Positions 18,380 through 25,605 of a stretch of DNA of 64,000 nucleotides are shown piece after piece. Each line of letters begins with the position of its first letter. Positions within the stretch are counted from its first letter, which is position 1. Source of the stretch: Paenibacillus sp. MBLB1832 (GTDB taxonomy: Bacteria; Bacillota; Bacilli; Paenibacillales; NBRC-103111); assembly GCF_032271945.1 (NCBI RefSeq), contig NZ_CP130319.1, positions 1,043,501 through 1,107,500 of the forward strand. The letters are read 5' to 3'. The position numbers and the translations under genes are program-made. The notes under the pieces are model-generated. The model saw only the letters and a list, made by a program, of their open reading frames with translations. It was not told where the DNA came from and ran no database searches.

Positions 18380-18745
18380 CGGGGGAAACGGAACGTGGTT
18401 CCGCTAAAGCCGACATTACCGCGAAAACACACGAATAACGAACGCACGTTCCGCTCTATCACCATTAACTAGTTTAAATGCCTCACGGTAAAAAGAGTTG
18501 TTCTAGAGTAGCTCAGGCTGCTGCTTGAGGGCAGCTCTTTTTCGTTCTAGGGCCCTCGCAGATACGAATAGATGGATTTTCTGCATCTAATTTCACCATA
18601 TTCTCGGTTTTAAGCGGTGTAACTGGATTTCTACAGCTATTTCAAGCCTTATTTTGCCGAAACTCTCGAAGCGAGCGAAATTAGATGTACTTTTCCATTT
18701 AATATCGATTAATGCTTGAATAGCACCGAATTAGCTGCATAATTT
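18380..18745. repeat. Intergenic stretch of palindromic repeat fragments
   Basis: The 529-bp gap between 18317 and 18846 has no convincing gene. It contains CGGAACGT / ACGTTCCG elements (about 18391-18402 and 18446-18455), like those at 21.7 kb. A second family follows: CATCTAATTTC at 18584-18594 is inverted at 18677-18687 (GAAATTAGATG), and TTTCCATTTAAT occurs twice near 18694 and 18747. A T-tailed hairpin at about 18496-18546 (ending GGCAGCTCTTTTTC) may be another terminator. These look like degenerate dispersed palindromes. Confidence 0.55.
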
Positions 18746-18845
18746 CCATTTAATGTTGATAGGCGCAGGGCAAGCTCGTTTAAACTTCGCTAGTTTTGGG
18801 CATCCTTTTACTAGAGTGAAAGATTCTAGTGAATGGAGTGGGACT

Positions 18846-19058
18846 ATGACGACAATCGTGAAGCCAGTCATCCCTAGTAAAATTGCGGAATCCATCGAAA
18901 GTTTGCGAAGTGAGGGATGGGTGGATGACGACTTTTTCAACTTTGCGCGTTATGACGAAGAGTCACCGGAAGCTCGCAGGTTGTATCACTTTTTTCGCAA
19001 TAACCGCGTAACCTTTGCGGCAGCCATCATCAATAATTACCAAGTGCTTGACGTATAG
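18846..19058 (+). CDS. Hypothetical small protein, 70 aa
   Basis: An acidic/aromatic small protein (MTTIVKPVIPSKIAESIESLRSEGWVDDDFFNFARYDEESPEARRL in the first half). ATG 18846 has GGAG seven bases upstream; an earlier in-frame ATG at 18753 has no ribosome site. A strong terminator starts 18 bp after the stop, which supports real expression. No membrane segment, no cysteine motif and no family I recognise. The helical pattern and charged centre suggest a small cytoplasmic protein, possibly interacting with nucleic acid or protein, but nothing firmer can be said. Confidence 0.5.
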   Translation: MTTIVKPVIPSKIAESIESLRSEGWVDDDFFNFARYDEESPEARRLYHFFRNNRVTFAAAIINNYQVLDV

Positions 19059-19076
19059 CACCTATAATGGACAGAG

Positions 19077-19112
19077 CCCCTTTCGCAGCTTCGGTTGCGG
19101 GAGGGGTTTTCT
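19077..19112 (+). terminator. Intrinsic terminator after the 70-aa gene
   Basis: CCCCTTTCGCA pairs with TTGCGGGAGGGG around a GCTTCGG loop, followed by TTTTCTTTT. The region from here to 19260 shows no feature I can support. Confidence 0.75.
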
Positions 19113-19261
19113 TTTGTATGCTCAGACTTACAAGGAGTATTGACAGCACAGCAAACGTCGGAGGCATCGCGCTACACTTCTCTGGAACTGCATTCCGCTG
19201 TTGTGGATGCTGCTGCTTGGCGGATTTTTCGTGTATTCGAATATAATGTAAAATGGAATAA

Positions 19262-19278
19262 TGTCATGTTTAGTTACA
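19262..19278 (+). promoter_or_regulatory. GlnR/TnrA box (perfect match)
   Basis: TGTCA-TGTTTAG-TTACA fits the TnrA/GlnR consensus TGTNA-N7-TNACA at every defined position. It is centred about 89 bp upstream of the start site predicted from the promoter at 19324. Nitrogen control of the following transcript is therefore likely. Confidence 0.65.
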
Positions 19279-19312
19279 CCATTATTCATACAAATGTTTA
19301 AAATAGTTTTTA

Positions 19313-19329
19313 TGTCACAATACTTGACG
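19313..19329 (+). promoter_or_regulatory. Second GlnR/TnrA-like box overlapping the -35 element
   Basis: TGTCA-CAATACT-TGACG matches TGTNA-N7-TNACA except for the last base. It covers the -35 hexamer, a position fitting repression. Its centre is 51 bp from the first box. Confidence 0.5.
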
Positions 19330-19352
19330 CAAATAAATTCCGCAGTTATAAT
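19324..19352 (+). promoter_or_regulatory. Near-consensus sigma-A promoter
   Basis: TTGACG (19324-19329), 17-bp spacer, TATAAT (19347-19352). One of the best sigma-A promoters in the window. Start of transcription expected near 19359, just before the leader hairpins. Confidence 0.75.
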
Positions 19353-19362
19353 TCAATTAACC

Positions 19363-19437
19363 GCACAACGTTGTGCAACTAATATGAAGGCAATGGCGCC
19401 TATCCGATTACAAGGATAGGCGTTTTCTGTCTTTTTT
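19363..19437 (+). ncRNA. ANTAR-type two-hairpin antitermination leader
   Basis: Hairpin P1 is GCAC/AACGTT/GTGC (19363-19376). Hairpin P2 is AGGC/AATGGC/GCCT (19388-19401). Both hexanucleotide loops have A at position 1 and G at position 4, the defining feature of RNA targets of ANTAR-domain antiterminators. The 3' arm of P2 overlaps the 5' arm (CGCCTATCC, 19397-19405) of a terminator whose 3' arm is GGATAGGCG (19414-19422) with a T-rich tail. P2 and terminator are thus mutually exclusive. With the GlnR/TnrA boxes upstream it resembles leaders of nitrogen-assimilation genes. Confidence 0.65.
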
Positions 19438-19451
19438 GGAGGATGAATGCG

Positions 19452-19520
19452 ATGAAGAAACGTCTACAGGATCTTGTTTTATTTATCCAATGTCTGCCTA
19501 CTGCTTTGACTTGGTACTAA
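19452..19520 (+). pseudogene. 22-codon ORF behind the ANTAR leader (probable gene remnant)
   Basis: ATG 19452 with GGAGG nine bases upstream encodes a basic start (MKKR), a hydrophobic stretch and a TAA stop after residue 22. The product resembles the beginning of a signal peptide or first membrane segment. A terminator follows at 19558. Regulatory DNA of this quality normally serves a large nitrogen gene (transporter or reductase). The simplest reading is that most of that gene was deleted and only its first codons remain. A functional small hydrophobic peptide is the alternative. Confidence 0.45.
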
Positions 19521-19548
19521 CATTCATGTGAGGTTTTATACATTAATA

Positions 19549-19617
19549 GCTCGTCTCAATATTTGATCCTTAGGGGTCAAATATTTTTTTTATTTAAGCT
19601 TCATGTTTGGGACGAGC
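19549..19617 (+). terminator. Terminator nested inside a larger inverted repeat
   Basis: AATATTTGATCC / GGGTCAAATATT (19558-19585, loop TTAG) is followed by eight or more T: a strong terminator. It is enclosed by GCTCGTCTCA (19549-19558) and TGGGACGAGC (19608-19617), a nearly perfect 10-bp outer stem. The outer stem is unusual for a simple terminator. Confidence 0.7.
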
Positions 19618-19675
19618 ATTCATGTTACAATAAAGCAAAATTTTGGAATAGGCTGGCTGGGAAGGAAGTCGACGC

Positions 19676-20389
19676 ATGCTAGAGGAACGATTAGCGGTCT
19701 TAAATGTACATATTGAAGAGGCCGGTTACGATGAAGTGCCGGATATGATTAAAGGGATTCATTTTACCGTCAAACAAGGGGAACTAATCGGGTTACTCGG
19801 TCCGAATGGTGCGGGCAAAAGCACCACCATCAAGAGCATCCTCGGGTTGCTGAAGCATTTTAAAGGGAACATAGCCTTCAAGGGTGAGAGCAAAAGCTAC
19901 GCCTACATTCCCGAGCATCCGATTCTGTATGATGAGTTGACCCTGTGGGAGCATATGGAATTCGCGGCGTCGGTGTATGAGTTGGATCGAGCTGTGTTTC
20001 TAGAGCGTGCCGATGATCTGCTGACCAGGTTTCGACTCGTGGACGAGAAGCATCAGCTGCCAGGTAAATTCTCCAAAGGCATGCAGCAGAAAATCATGCT
20101 GATCCTTGGATTCCTGCACAAGCCCGATATCTACATTGTTGATGAGCCATTCATTGGATTGGACCCGAAAGCAATCAAGGATTTCTTGGGGATGCTGGAA
20201 GAGGAGCGCAAGCGCGGTGCGGGAATTCTAATGAGTACGCACGTGTTGGATACAGCGGAGCGGATTTGCAGCTCATTCGTTTTACTCTCGGGGGGCAGAC
20301 TGGTGGCAAACGGAAACTTACAAGACATTCAAGAGCAATGTGGGATGCCAGACGCGACACTGTTCGACTGCTTCCATTCGTTATTATGA
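19676..20389 (+). CDS. ecsA: ABC transporter ATP-binding protein, EcsA-like
   Basis: A 237-aa ATPase: Walker A GPNGAGKSTTI, signature region FSKGMQQKIMLILGFL, Walker B IYIVDEPFIGLDP and H-loop MSTHVLD. The signature has SKGM in place of LSGGQ, as in EcsA. The Q-loop region carries AYIPEHPILYDELTLWEHM, also typical of EcsA. The stop overlaps the next gene, whose product is an EcsB-like membrane protein. Ecs is an export-type ABC system linked in Bacillus to secretion, processing and competence; its substrate is unclear. ATG 19676 has an AAGGAAG ribosome site about nine bases upstream. Confidence 0.78.
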   Translation: MLEERLAVLNVHIEEAGYDEVPDMIKGIHFTVKQGELIGLLGPNGAGKSTTIKSILGLLKHFKGNIAFKGESKSYAYIPEHPILYDELTLWEHMEFAASVYELDRAVFLERADDLLTRFRLVDEKHQLPGKFSKGMQQKIMLILGFLHKPDIYIVDEPFIGLDPKAIKDFLGMLEEERKRGAGILMSTHVLDTAERICSSFVLLSGGRLVANGNLQDIQEQCGMPDATLFDCFHSLL

Positions 20390-20403
20390 GAGGGGGCGGC
20401 GGT

Positions 20404-21624
20404 TTGAACAGCAGCTTTGGGGTGTTTGCGCGGCGTGTGCGTTCGGATTGGCATTTTCAGTACCGTGCGATGCGGATGGCAGTAGATTGGGTCATTGCGA
20501 TTTATTTCGTCATTCCTCTGCTGATCATAGCGGGCTATCACTATTATGTATGGTTGTCGGCTCCTCCAGCGAGGTTAAGCGAAATTCCGATACAGTTTGT
20601 ATCCGTTTTATTTTACGTTTTTACTTGGCTAGGTACGCTGCGGTTCTTCGTGGAAGAGGGAGATCAACTATTTCTGAGGCAAAATGAGATCTGGTTTCGA
20701 TCACTGATGCGGCTCGGTTACCGTTATTCTGTCGTGCTGCAAGGCATCACGTCGTTGGCACTAGTACTTCTTTTCTTGCCGTTACTGTCAGCCGTATATG
20801 GTTACAGTGTTTCACAAATCGTATGTTTATGGGTCCTAACTTATGTGGTGAAGCTGAACATTGGGGTGATCCGCCAATTATTGGCGTTGCGATTACGTGG
20901 TATCTTGCTTTGGTTGGTGCGCATTGTCCTCTTCATCGGCCTGGCGTTGCTATTTCAAGCGGCTGTCATGGAGCTTGCGGATCAACCGTTATACGGCTGC
21001 TCGGCGATCGTGGTCGGCATCGTCACATTTGACTTATTAACCCGCGTGCGTTTACGGGAAAAAGGGGCCTTCTTCGCGGATATCGCTAGAGAACGCGATG
21101 CGCGGATGCGGCTTGTCTCGCTGATGCTCGTTCGGATCGTCGAGCGCAAAAGAAAGCCAACCCGCAAATACCCGCTGATTTTCAGCAGGTCGCAGCGATT
21201 GTTCAAAGGCGCCGGAGCCAGCCAAGGGCTTGCGGAGCTGCTAGCCAAATCCTATTTCCGCAGCGGTTTACAATGGCGATTATCGCTTCAATTCACGGTT
21301 GTCATCAGTGGCTTGATGTTTGTGCTGCCGGGTGCGGTAAAGATATTTATCTGGATCCTCGCAGCCGTTATTCTCGTCTTTTGGCGCAAATCGTTCTGCA
21401 AGGACGAGCTGACGACACCGTTCTTGACGCTGTTTCCAATCGAGGATACAAAGAAACATCAGGCGTTGCAGAAAGTCATGCCCGCATTGGTGCTGCCAGC
21501 ATTTATCGTCATTAGCTTATGTGCGGGCATTTCCTTGTTCACGTGGTGGGGTCCGATTGTGATGGTCAGTATGGCAATTCCAGTTGCGTACGGGAGTTCG
21601 TCGGTGTTTACGAGCTGGTATTAA
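20404..21624 (+). CDS. ecsB: ABC transporter permease, EcsB-like
   Basis: About 406 aa, matching the ~400 aa of EcsB, with many hydrophobic segments and basic inter-segment loops. The N-terminus NSSFGVFARRVRSDWHFQYRAMRMAVDW fits the family. TTG 20404 has GAGGGGG seven or more bases upstream and is preferred. ATG 20386 overlaps the ecsA stop (ATGA) and is an alternative adding six residues. The much longer frame from 20266 lies inside ecsA and is rejected. It forms the transmembrane partner of the EcsA-like ATPase. Confidence 0.72.
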   Translation: MNSSFGVFARRVRSDWHFQYRAMRMAVDWVIAIYFVIPLLIIAGYHYYVWLSAPPARLSEIPIQFVSVLFYVFTWLGTLRFFVEEGDQLFLRQNEIWFRSLMRLGYRYSVVLQGITSLALVLLFLPLLSAVYGYSVSQIVCLWVLTYVVKLNIGVIRQLLALRLRGILLWLVRIVLFIGLALLFQAAVMELADQPLYGCSAIVVGIVTFDLLTRVRLREKGAFFADIARERDARMRLVSLMLVRIVERKRKPTRKYPLIFSRSQRLFKGAGASQGLAELLAKSYFRSGLQWRLSLQFTVVISGLMFVLPGAVKIFIWILAAVILVFWRKSFCKDELTTPFLTLFPIEDTKKHQALQKVMPALVLPAFIVISLCAGISLFTWWGPIVMVSMAIPVAYGSSSVFTSWY

Positions 21625-21699
21625 GAAGTTTTAAAATTTCGTAAATCCATCCATCTATCCGCGGGTTTCATTGGTACCATTGTGTATGATTGGCGGTTA

Positions 21700-21886
21700 G
21701 ACGGAACGTGGATGCTCTAATTAGCCGAAAAGGTCTGCAATTGAGCGCTAGGCGGAACGTAAATGCTCTATCTGTCTACGTTTCGAGGAAAAGGGGCTAT
21801 TTTCGGAAAAATAGCGCCCTGACGTTCCGTCTAATGCCCATATTGCGCAATTTGCAGCGAATAGCGCCCTGACGTTCCGCTCATTG
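21700..21886. repeat. GGAACGT/ACGTTCC repeat cluster
   Basis: Four related units occur: CGGAACGTGGATGCTCTA (from 21702), CGGAACGTAAATGCTCTA (from 21753), and two inverted units sharing the exact 19-mer ATAGCGCCCTGACGTTCCG at 21811-21829 and 21861-21879. Forward and inverted pairs could fold into one large hairpin. The same CGGAACGT core occurs near 18.4 kb. No coding potential. Confidence 0.7.
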
Positions 21887-21887
21887 C

Positions 21888-22329
21888 TCATTTGGTGCGC
21901 GTGCCTTCTCCTTTTCGCAGCAACACCCACTCCACCACCAGCAGATTCAGCAGCAAGCTAATCCACACATTGACGTTCAAAATCTCGACAACCATGTGCT
22001 CGATTCCGCCCTCAGGCAGGTGAAAGCTGTGCATCAACGCATACAAGAGTATGCAAACAGGGAAAATCAGGCGGGCCGAAGTGGCGGCCAACGTGACGGC
22101 ATAACTGCGTATCATCCAGATGCGATGTGCAGGGAGCTGCCCTTTGATTGCATAACGGAACCCTTTCCAGGTCGTGATTAACCAGAGTAGGCTAAGTGCT
22201 AAAAACGCCATAGATTTCGTGAAGTTTTCCGCGTAGAACGTCTGGATTCATAGACACATAAGGAAAAATCGCTGCAATCGCCACGCCAACAATCAGGATG
22301 ATAGATAAAATCCCTAATTTTCTACTCAT
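21888..22329 (-). pseudogene. DUF2306 membrane protein with internal deletion and frame change
   Basis: A start at 22329 with GGGGG ribosome site opens MSRKLGILSIILIVGVAIAA...MNPDVLRGKLHEIYG, the usual N-terminus of DUF2306 proteins, but this frame stops at 22192 after 45 residues. The C-terminal half continues in another frame from about 22211 to 21888 (SLLWLITTWKGFRYAIKGQLPAHRIWMIRSYAVTLAA...), also typical DUF2306. The central part of the family (about 70-80 residues, with the conserved H...G..AL..G..QF region) is missing. The join is near 22205. I read this as a deleted, frameshifted gene. Sequencing error alone would not explain the missing centre. Confidence 0.7.
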
Positions 22330-22462
22330 GGTAAGCCCCCATTTAAGTTCATCTACACGATCCCCCTATTGTAAGTCCTGTATCTAAACTACCTCTTATT
22401 CATTTCTTAAAAAAATCTAAACAACCGGCGGGATTTATTTATGTAAATATGGTTTATGACAT

Positions 22463-22550
22463 ATAGTGCAAATTTATATGTTGTTCAATGTATGTATTTT
22501 TAAGGTGATTCGCACTATGATTGATTTATGAATTCATACTATAGTGCAAA
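22463..22550 (+). promoter_or_regulatory. Three copies of ATAGTGCRAA: candidate operator array
   Basis: ATAGTGCAAA occurs at 22463-22472 and 22541-22550, and its inverted form TTCGCACTAT at 22509-22518. All lie in the 240-bp region upstream of the ferritin-like gene; the last copy ends 18 bp before its start. The arrangement (two direct and one inverted, 46 and 32 bp apart) suggests cooperative binding of a dedicated regulator, not identified here. Confidence 0.5.
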
Positions 22551-22568
22551 CACACTGGAGGGGTACTT

Positions 22569-23855
22569 ATGCTGCATCCATTTATGGGAATTGAAAATTG
22601 GGATCGAATCGGAATGTCTGTTGAGGAATCTGCGAAAACCATTCAGCGCATCGCCTATGTGGATCGTCAATTGATGCGGATTGAAGCTGGGCATATGGCG
22701 GCCAGACCTGAATATGAAATTAAAGGGGCCTTAGCTCGCTTAAGCTGGCAGGATGCCGAGCACCATGAGCAATTCCGTCAACGTGGAAAGCAGCTTCGCA
22801 TGAGTACCGTTGCTTTCGATAAATGCCCAGATCCAGCCTTGCAGGAGCTGATGCAAACGGTACTGGATTCGAACACGACGCTGGAATTGTTGACGGCTCT
22901 ATTCGAAGTCATCAAACCCGCACAAATGGCAGCGCTCCATGCTTATAAAGGGAAAGCACAGCCCCTGGTCGACGAGCCTACGTTCCAAATCATCAAGCAT
23001 CAGCTCATTGATCGGGAGGAGCAGATGGCGTGGGGGCGCGAGGCGCTCGCGCACGTGGCAGAGACAGCTTCCGAGGCCGAGAAGGAACAAGCACAACGTT
23101 GGAGAACTTATATCCAACAACTTTTAGCTGCTGCAGGCAGCATTACGGGATGGGAGGAGCGGGTTCCTGTCGATGCAACAGCACGCATTTCCCGCGAGCC
23201 TTTTACGATGCCGCGAGCAAGTACGAGGGATTCGCGATTTACGACACATGTGGTTAAAAATCATGGGATCACATTCGCGGATAATGATGAAGGGCGATTC
23301 ATGCAAATGATGATGGCTCGCTACTTCGAAATGTCGCCAGCCGAAGGTGTAGCTTATGTCCATTTTACAACAGAAGGCAAGCCATGGAGCTTCTATCGAG
23401 ACACGGCCAGGCACATGTGGGATGAAGTTCGTCACAGCTGGTTCGGTGAAGCTGCACTTCGGAAGAAGGGGTACGATGTGTATCAGTTCAAGAACTGGAC
23501 GGGATGGTACGATATGACGGCACAGCTGTTCGAGGGGACCGAGGCATACTCACATTTGACGATTGCAATCGAGAAAGCAGCGATGAAGTATCCGCCAGGC
23601 AAAAGGGAAGAGTGGGAATTCTGCCGTGATGTTGTGAAGGATCCGCTCATGACGACCTTTCAAGATTTCGATTGGGCCGATGAAGTGGTACATGCAGGGT
23701 TCGGACAACGCTGGATGATTGAAGACGTGCATGGCGGTGATGCTCGTGCGGCGCAAGCCGAAGCGGAAAGCACGGTGAGGAAACGTACAGTCTGGATGGA
23801 AGCACAAGGTGATCACAATAAGAACAAACCAGCAGGGAGCTTGGGAGGTTATTAA
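22569..23855 (+). CDS. Ferritin-like (putative di-iron) protein, 428 aa
   Basis: A mostly helical cytoplasmic protein. The C-terminal half has two ExxH pairs in helix contexts, Glu286-x-x-His289 (RHMWDEVRHSWFGEAAL) and Glu372-x-x-His375 (WADEVVHAGFGQRWM). This is the pattern of ferritin-like di-iron or di-metal carboxylate proteins. The N-terminal half also carries an acidic/His helix (WQDAEHHEQFRQR, residues 60-72), so the protein may hold two four-helix bundles. GGAGGGG precedes ATG 22569. It is followed after 4 bp by a TIM-barrel epimerase/isomerase-like gene with which it must be co-translated. No enzymatic activity can be named. Confidence 0.65.
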   Translation: MLHPFMGIENWDRIGMSVEESAKTIQRIAYVDRQLMRIEAGHMAARPEYEIKGALARLSWQDAEHHEQFRQRGKQLRMSTVAFDKCPDPALQELMQTVLDSNTTLELLTALFEVIKPAQMAALHAYKGKAQPLVDEPTFQIIKHQLIDREEQMAWGREALAHVAETASEAEKEQAQRWRTYIQQLLAAAGSITGWEERVPVDATARISREPFTMPRASTRDSRFTTHVVKNHGITFADNDEGRFMQMMMARYFEMSPAEGVAYVHFTTEGKPWSFYRDTARHMWDEVRHSWFGEAALRKKGYDVYQFKNWTGWYDMTAQLFEGTEAYSHLTIAIEKAAMKYPPGKREEWEFCRDVVKDPLMTTFQDFDWADEVVHAGFGQRWMIEDVHGGDARAAQAEAESTVRKRTVWMEAQGDHNKNKPAGSLGGY

Positions 23856-23859
23856 CAAA

Positions 23860-24735
23860 ATGCAGCATGCCGTCAAAGAGGATATAACGAGAATTAATGA
23901 TGGCTCGCAGCGCCCGCCGCGACTTGAGGTGCATCAATCGATGTGGGCGATGATGAGTCTCGGACCTGAGGGGACAGAGTTACCCTTGGAAGAGAAGTTC
24001 GAGCGTATCGCTGACGCGGGGTTTACCGGCATTCTAGCAAGGGTGCCAGAAGCTCACGACCGAGAGGACTGGAAGAGGCTGCTTAAGCAGTACGAACTCA
24101 GTTTTGGTACGCATTGTTTTCCTTTTCAAGCTAGCGACTTATCGACTCATTTACAGCAGGCTAATGAGTTCGAGATGCTGTACGTGAATGCTCAGGCAGC
24201 TGATTCATTCGTGGTGGACGAGGACGCTGCCCAACTGTTGGATGCGCTATACGCCGTGGCCAAGACACAGGGTACACCGTTTTTCGTTGAGACGCATCGC
24301 GGAAAAATCACGCAAGATTTAATCCGTACCGTGGCTTATACGAAAAATCGGCCTCATCTCAGGTTTACCCTAGACCTTTCCCATTATGTTTTGGCGGGGG
24401 AGATGACGGAGCGGCAAGAGAAGGCCGAGCCCTTGATCCAAGCTTTGCTTCAGCGAACGTCGGCCATCCATGGACGGATCTCGTCCGGCGAGCAAATTCA
24501 AGTAGACATTCGCCAATCGTCCGCGATGGTTGAACGATTCGCTGACTGGTGGACTCAAGCGATGCGTTATTGGTTGGCGGAAGCGAAGCCTGGCGATATC
24601 TTGCCGTTCGTATGTGAGCTCGGCCCAGCACCTTATGCGATTACAGGGCTGAACGGTCAAGAGCTCACCGACCGTTGGGAGCAAGCCCTGCTGTTGAAGC
24701 AGTTAGCCGAAGAATGCTGGAAGCGTGCAAAATAA
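23860..24735 (+). CDS. Sugar phosphate isomerase/epimerase-like TIM-barrel protein
   Basis: A 291-aa protein with xylose-isomerase-like (AP endonuclease family 2) barrel features. The probable metal ligands are in order: Glu144 (FFVETHRG), Asp172 (FTLDLSHY), His204 (SAIHGRISSG) and Glu253 (FVCELGPAPY). Such an E-D-H-E set binds a divalent metal in this superfamily. ATG 23860 is preferred (GGAGG about ten bases upstream, 4 bp after the upstream stop) over an in-frame ATG 51 bp earlier inside the ferritin-like gene. Substrate unknown. The two-gene unit is closed by a terminator. Confidence 0.72.
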   Translation: MQHAVKEDITRINDGSQRPPRLEVHQSMWAMMSLGPEGTELPLEEKFERIADAGFTGILARVPEAHDREDWKRLLKQYELSFGTHCFPFQASDLSTHLQQANEFEMLYVNAQAADSFVVDEDAAQLLDALYAVAKTQGTPFFVETHRGKITQDLIRTVAYTKNRPHLRFTLDLSHYVLAGEMTERQEKAEPLIQALLQRTSAIHGRISSGEQIQVDIRQSSAMVERFADWWTQAMRYWLAEAKPGDILPFVCELGPAPYAITGLNGQELTDRWEQALLLKQLAEECWKRAK

Positions 24736-24738
24736 ATC

Positions 24739-24782
24739 AAAGCCCTTGAGACTCTCTAGTTAGAGAGATCAAGGGCTTTTAA
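24739..24782. terminator. Bidirectional terminator between convergent genes
   Basis: AAAGCCCTTGA / TCAAGGGCTTT with an inner perfect CTCTCTA/TAGAGAG stem, flanked by A-rich and T-rich runs. It sits exactly between the TIM-barrel stop and the tetR-type stop and can serve both strands. Confidence 0.85.
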
Positions 24783-25376
24783 TCATTTTGGGGAAGCAGA
24801 AAGGGAGTCTGTTTGCGGGATATGAAGCAGTTCGGATAGCTGCGAAGCAAGATAGTGCGGCGTATACGGCATATCGTTGCGCAGCCAGCAGACAATTGTT
24901 CCTATGATGGCTGATGAGCCATACCAAATGGCAATATCCTTTTGAATGTTAATAGATGTAGGGGAAATCTCATGCGTTTCATAACGTTTCGTGATTGCGT
25001 CAGCAAATAGCTTCATCAGTCGTTCTGTAAAGATGGGAATCCGTTTGGAAGCTAGTATCACCTTGTAAAAGTCGGAATGACTTGCAATATGCTCAAGCAG
25101 TCGGATCATAATTTGAATCTTAAACTCGTACTCATGTGGAAACGTAGAAATAATGGCTTGAATCTCAGTGATCATATCCTCAGACAGCTTATCCATCATA
25201 TCGGGAATATCTTTATAGTGTAGGTAAAAGGTAACACGATTAATGGTGGCACGTTCGGCGATGCGATTCACTGTGATTTTCTCCAGTTCTATCTCTTGAA
25301 GCAGTTCAATAAAAGCGTCACGAATCAATTGCCGTGTGCGTATGACGCGTGGATCTGTTCGAGAGGTGGTAGTCAT
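24783..25376 (-). CDS. TetR/AcrR family transcriptional regulator
   Basis: A 197-aa repressor. The N-terminal HTH is RTRQLIRDAFIELLQEIELEKITVNRIAERATINRVTFYLHYKDIPDMM, the standard TetR_N pattern. The C-terminal ~140 residues are a helical ligand-binding and dimerisation domain. It is divergent from a DHA2 efflux gene, with a palindrome over the efflux promoter, so it probably represses that gene until an inducer (drug or metabolite) binds. Confidence 0.86.
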   Translation of the reverse strand: MTTTSRTDPRVIRTRQLIRDAFIELLQEIELEKITVNRIAERATINRVTFYLHYKDIPDMMDKLSEDMITEIQAIISTFPHEYEFKIQIMIRLLEHIASHSDFYKVILASKRIPIFTERLMKLFADAITKRYETHEISPTSINIQKDIAIWYGSSAIIGTIVCWLRNDMPYTPHYLASQLSELLHIPQTDSLSASPK

Positions 25377-25503
25377 GCGAATCAGTCCTTTCCCAATGAA
25401 TGCCTAAGAACGACAATTCCGTTCCAAGTGTATATTATTTGAATGTTAAACAACACAATGAGCTGAAATGTCAACTAATCAACACTTCATAAAAAGCTGT
25501 TGC

Positions 25504-25555
25504 TTGTGAACAGTATTCTTGATGACTATAATACTATTTACAACAAGTATAGTAT
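25504..25555 (+). promoter_or_regulatory. Promoter and candidate TetR operator before the efflux gene
   Basis: TTGTGA (25504-25509), 17-bp spacer, TATAAT (25527-25532). An inverted repeat with arms ATACTAT (25531-25537) and ATAGTAT (25549-25555) covers the -10 and start site, the expected place for a TetR-type operator in the divergent region. Confidence 0.6.
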
Positions 25556-25605
25556 ACAACAAACTGTAAATTAGTTTGAGTCGAAATGGAAGGGAATTAT
25601 AAGTC

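Noticed and set aside
19095..19301. Small ORF after the 70-aa gene
   Set aside because: It starts within a terminator, runs through a GlnR box and has no ribosome site.
19388..19437. Fluoride riboswitch for the GGCAATGG element
   Set aside because: The beginning is similar but the later conserved segments and pseudoknot partner of the fluoride aptamer are missing; the ANTAR two-hairpin reading explains all of it.
20266..20403. Longer N-terminus of the EcsB-like protein
   Set aside because: It overlaps the ecsA-like coding end in another frame, has no ribosome site and lacks family similarity.
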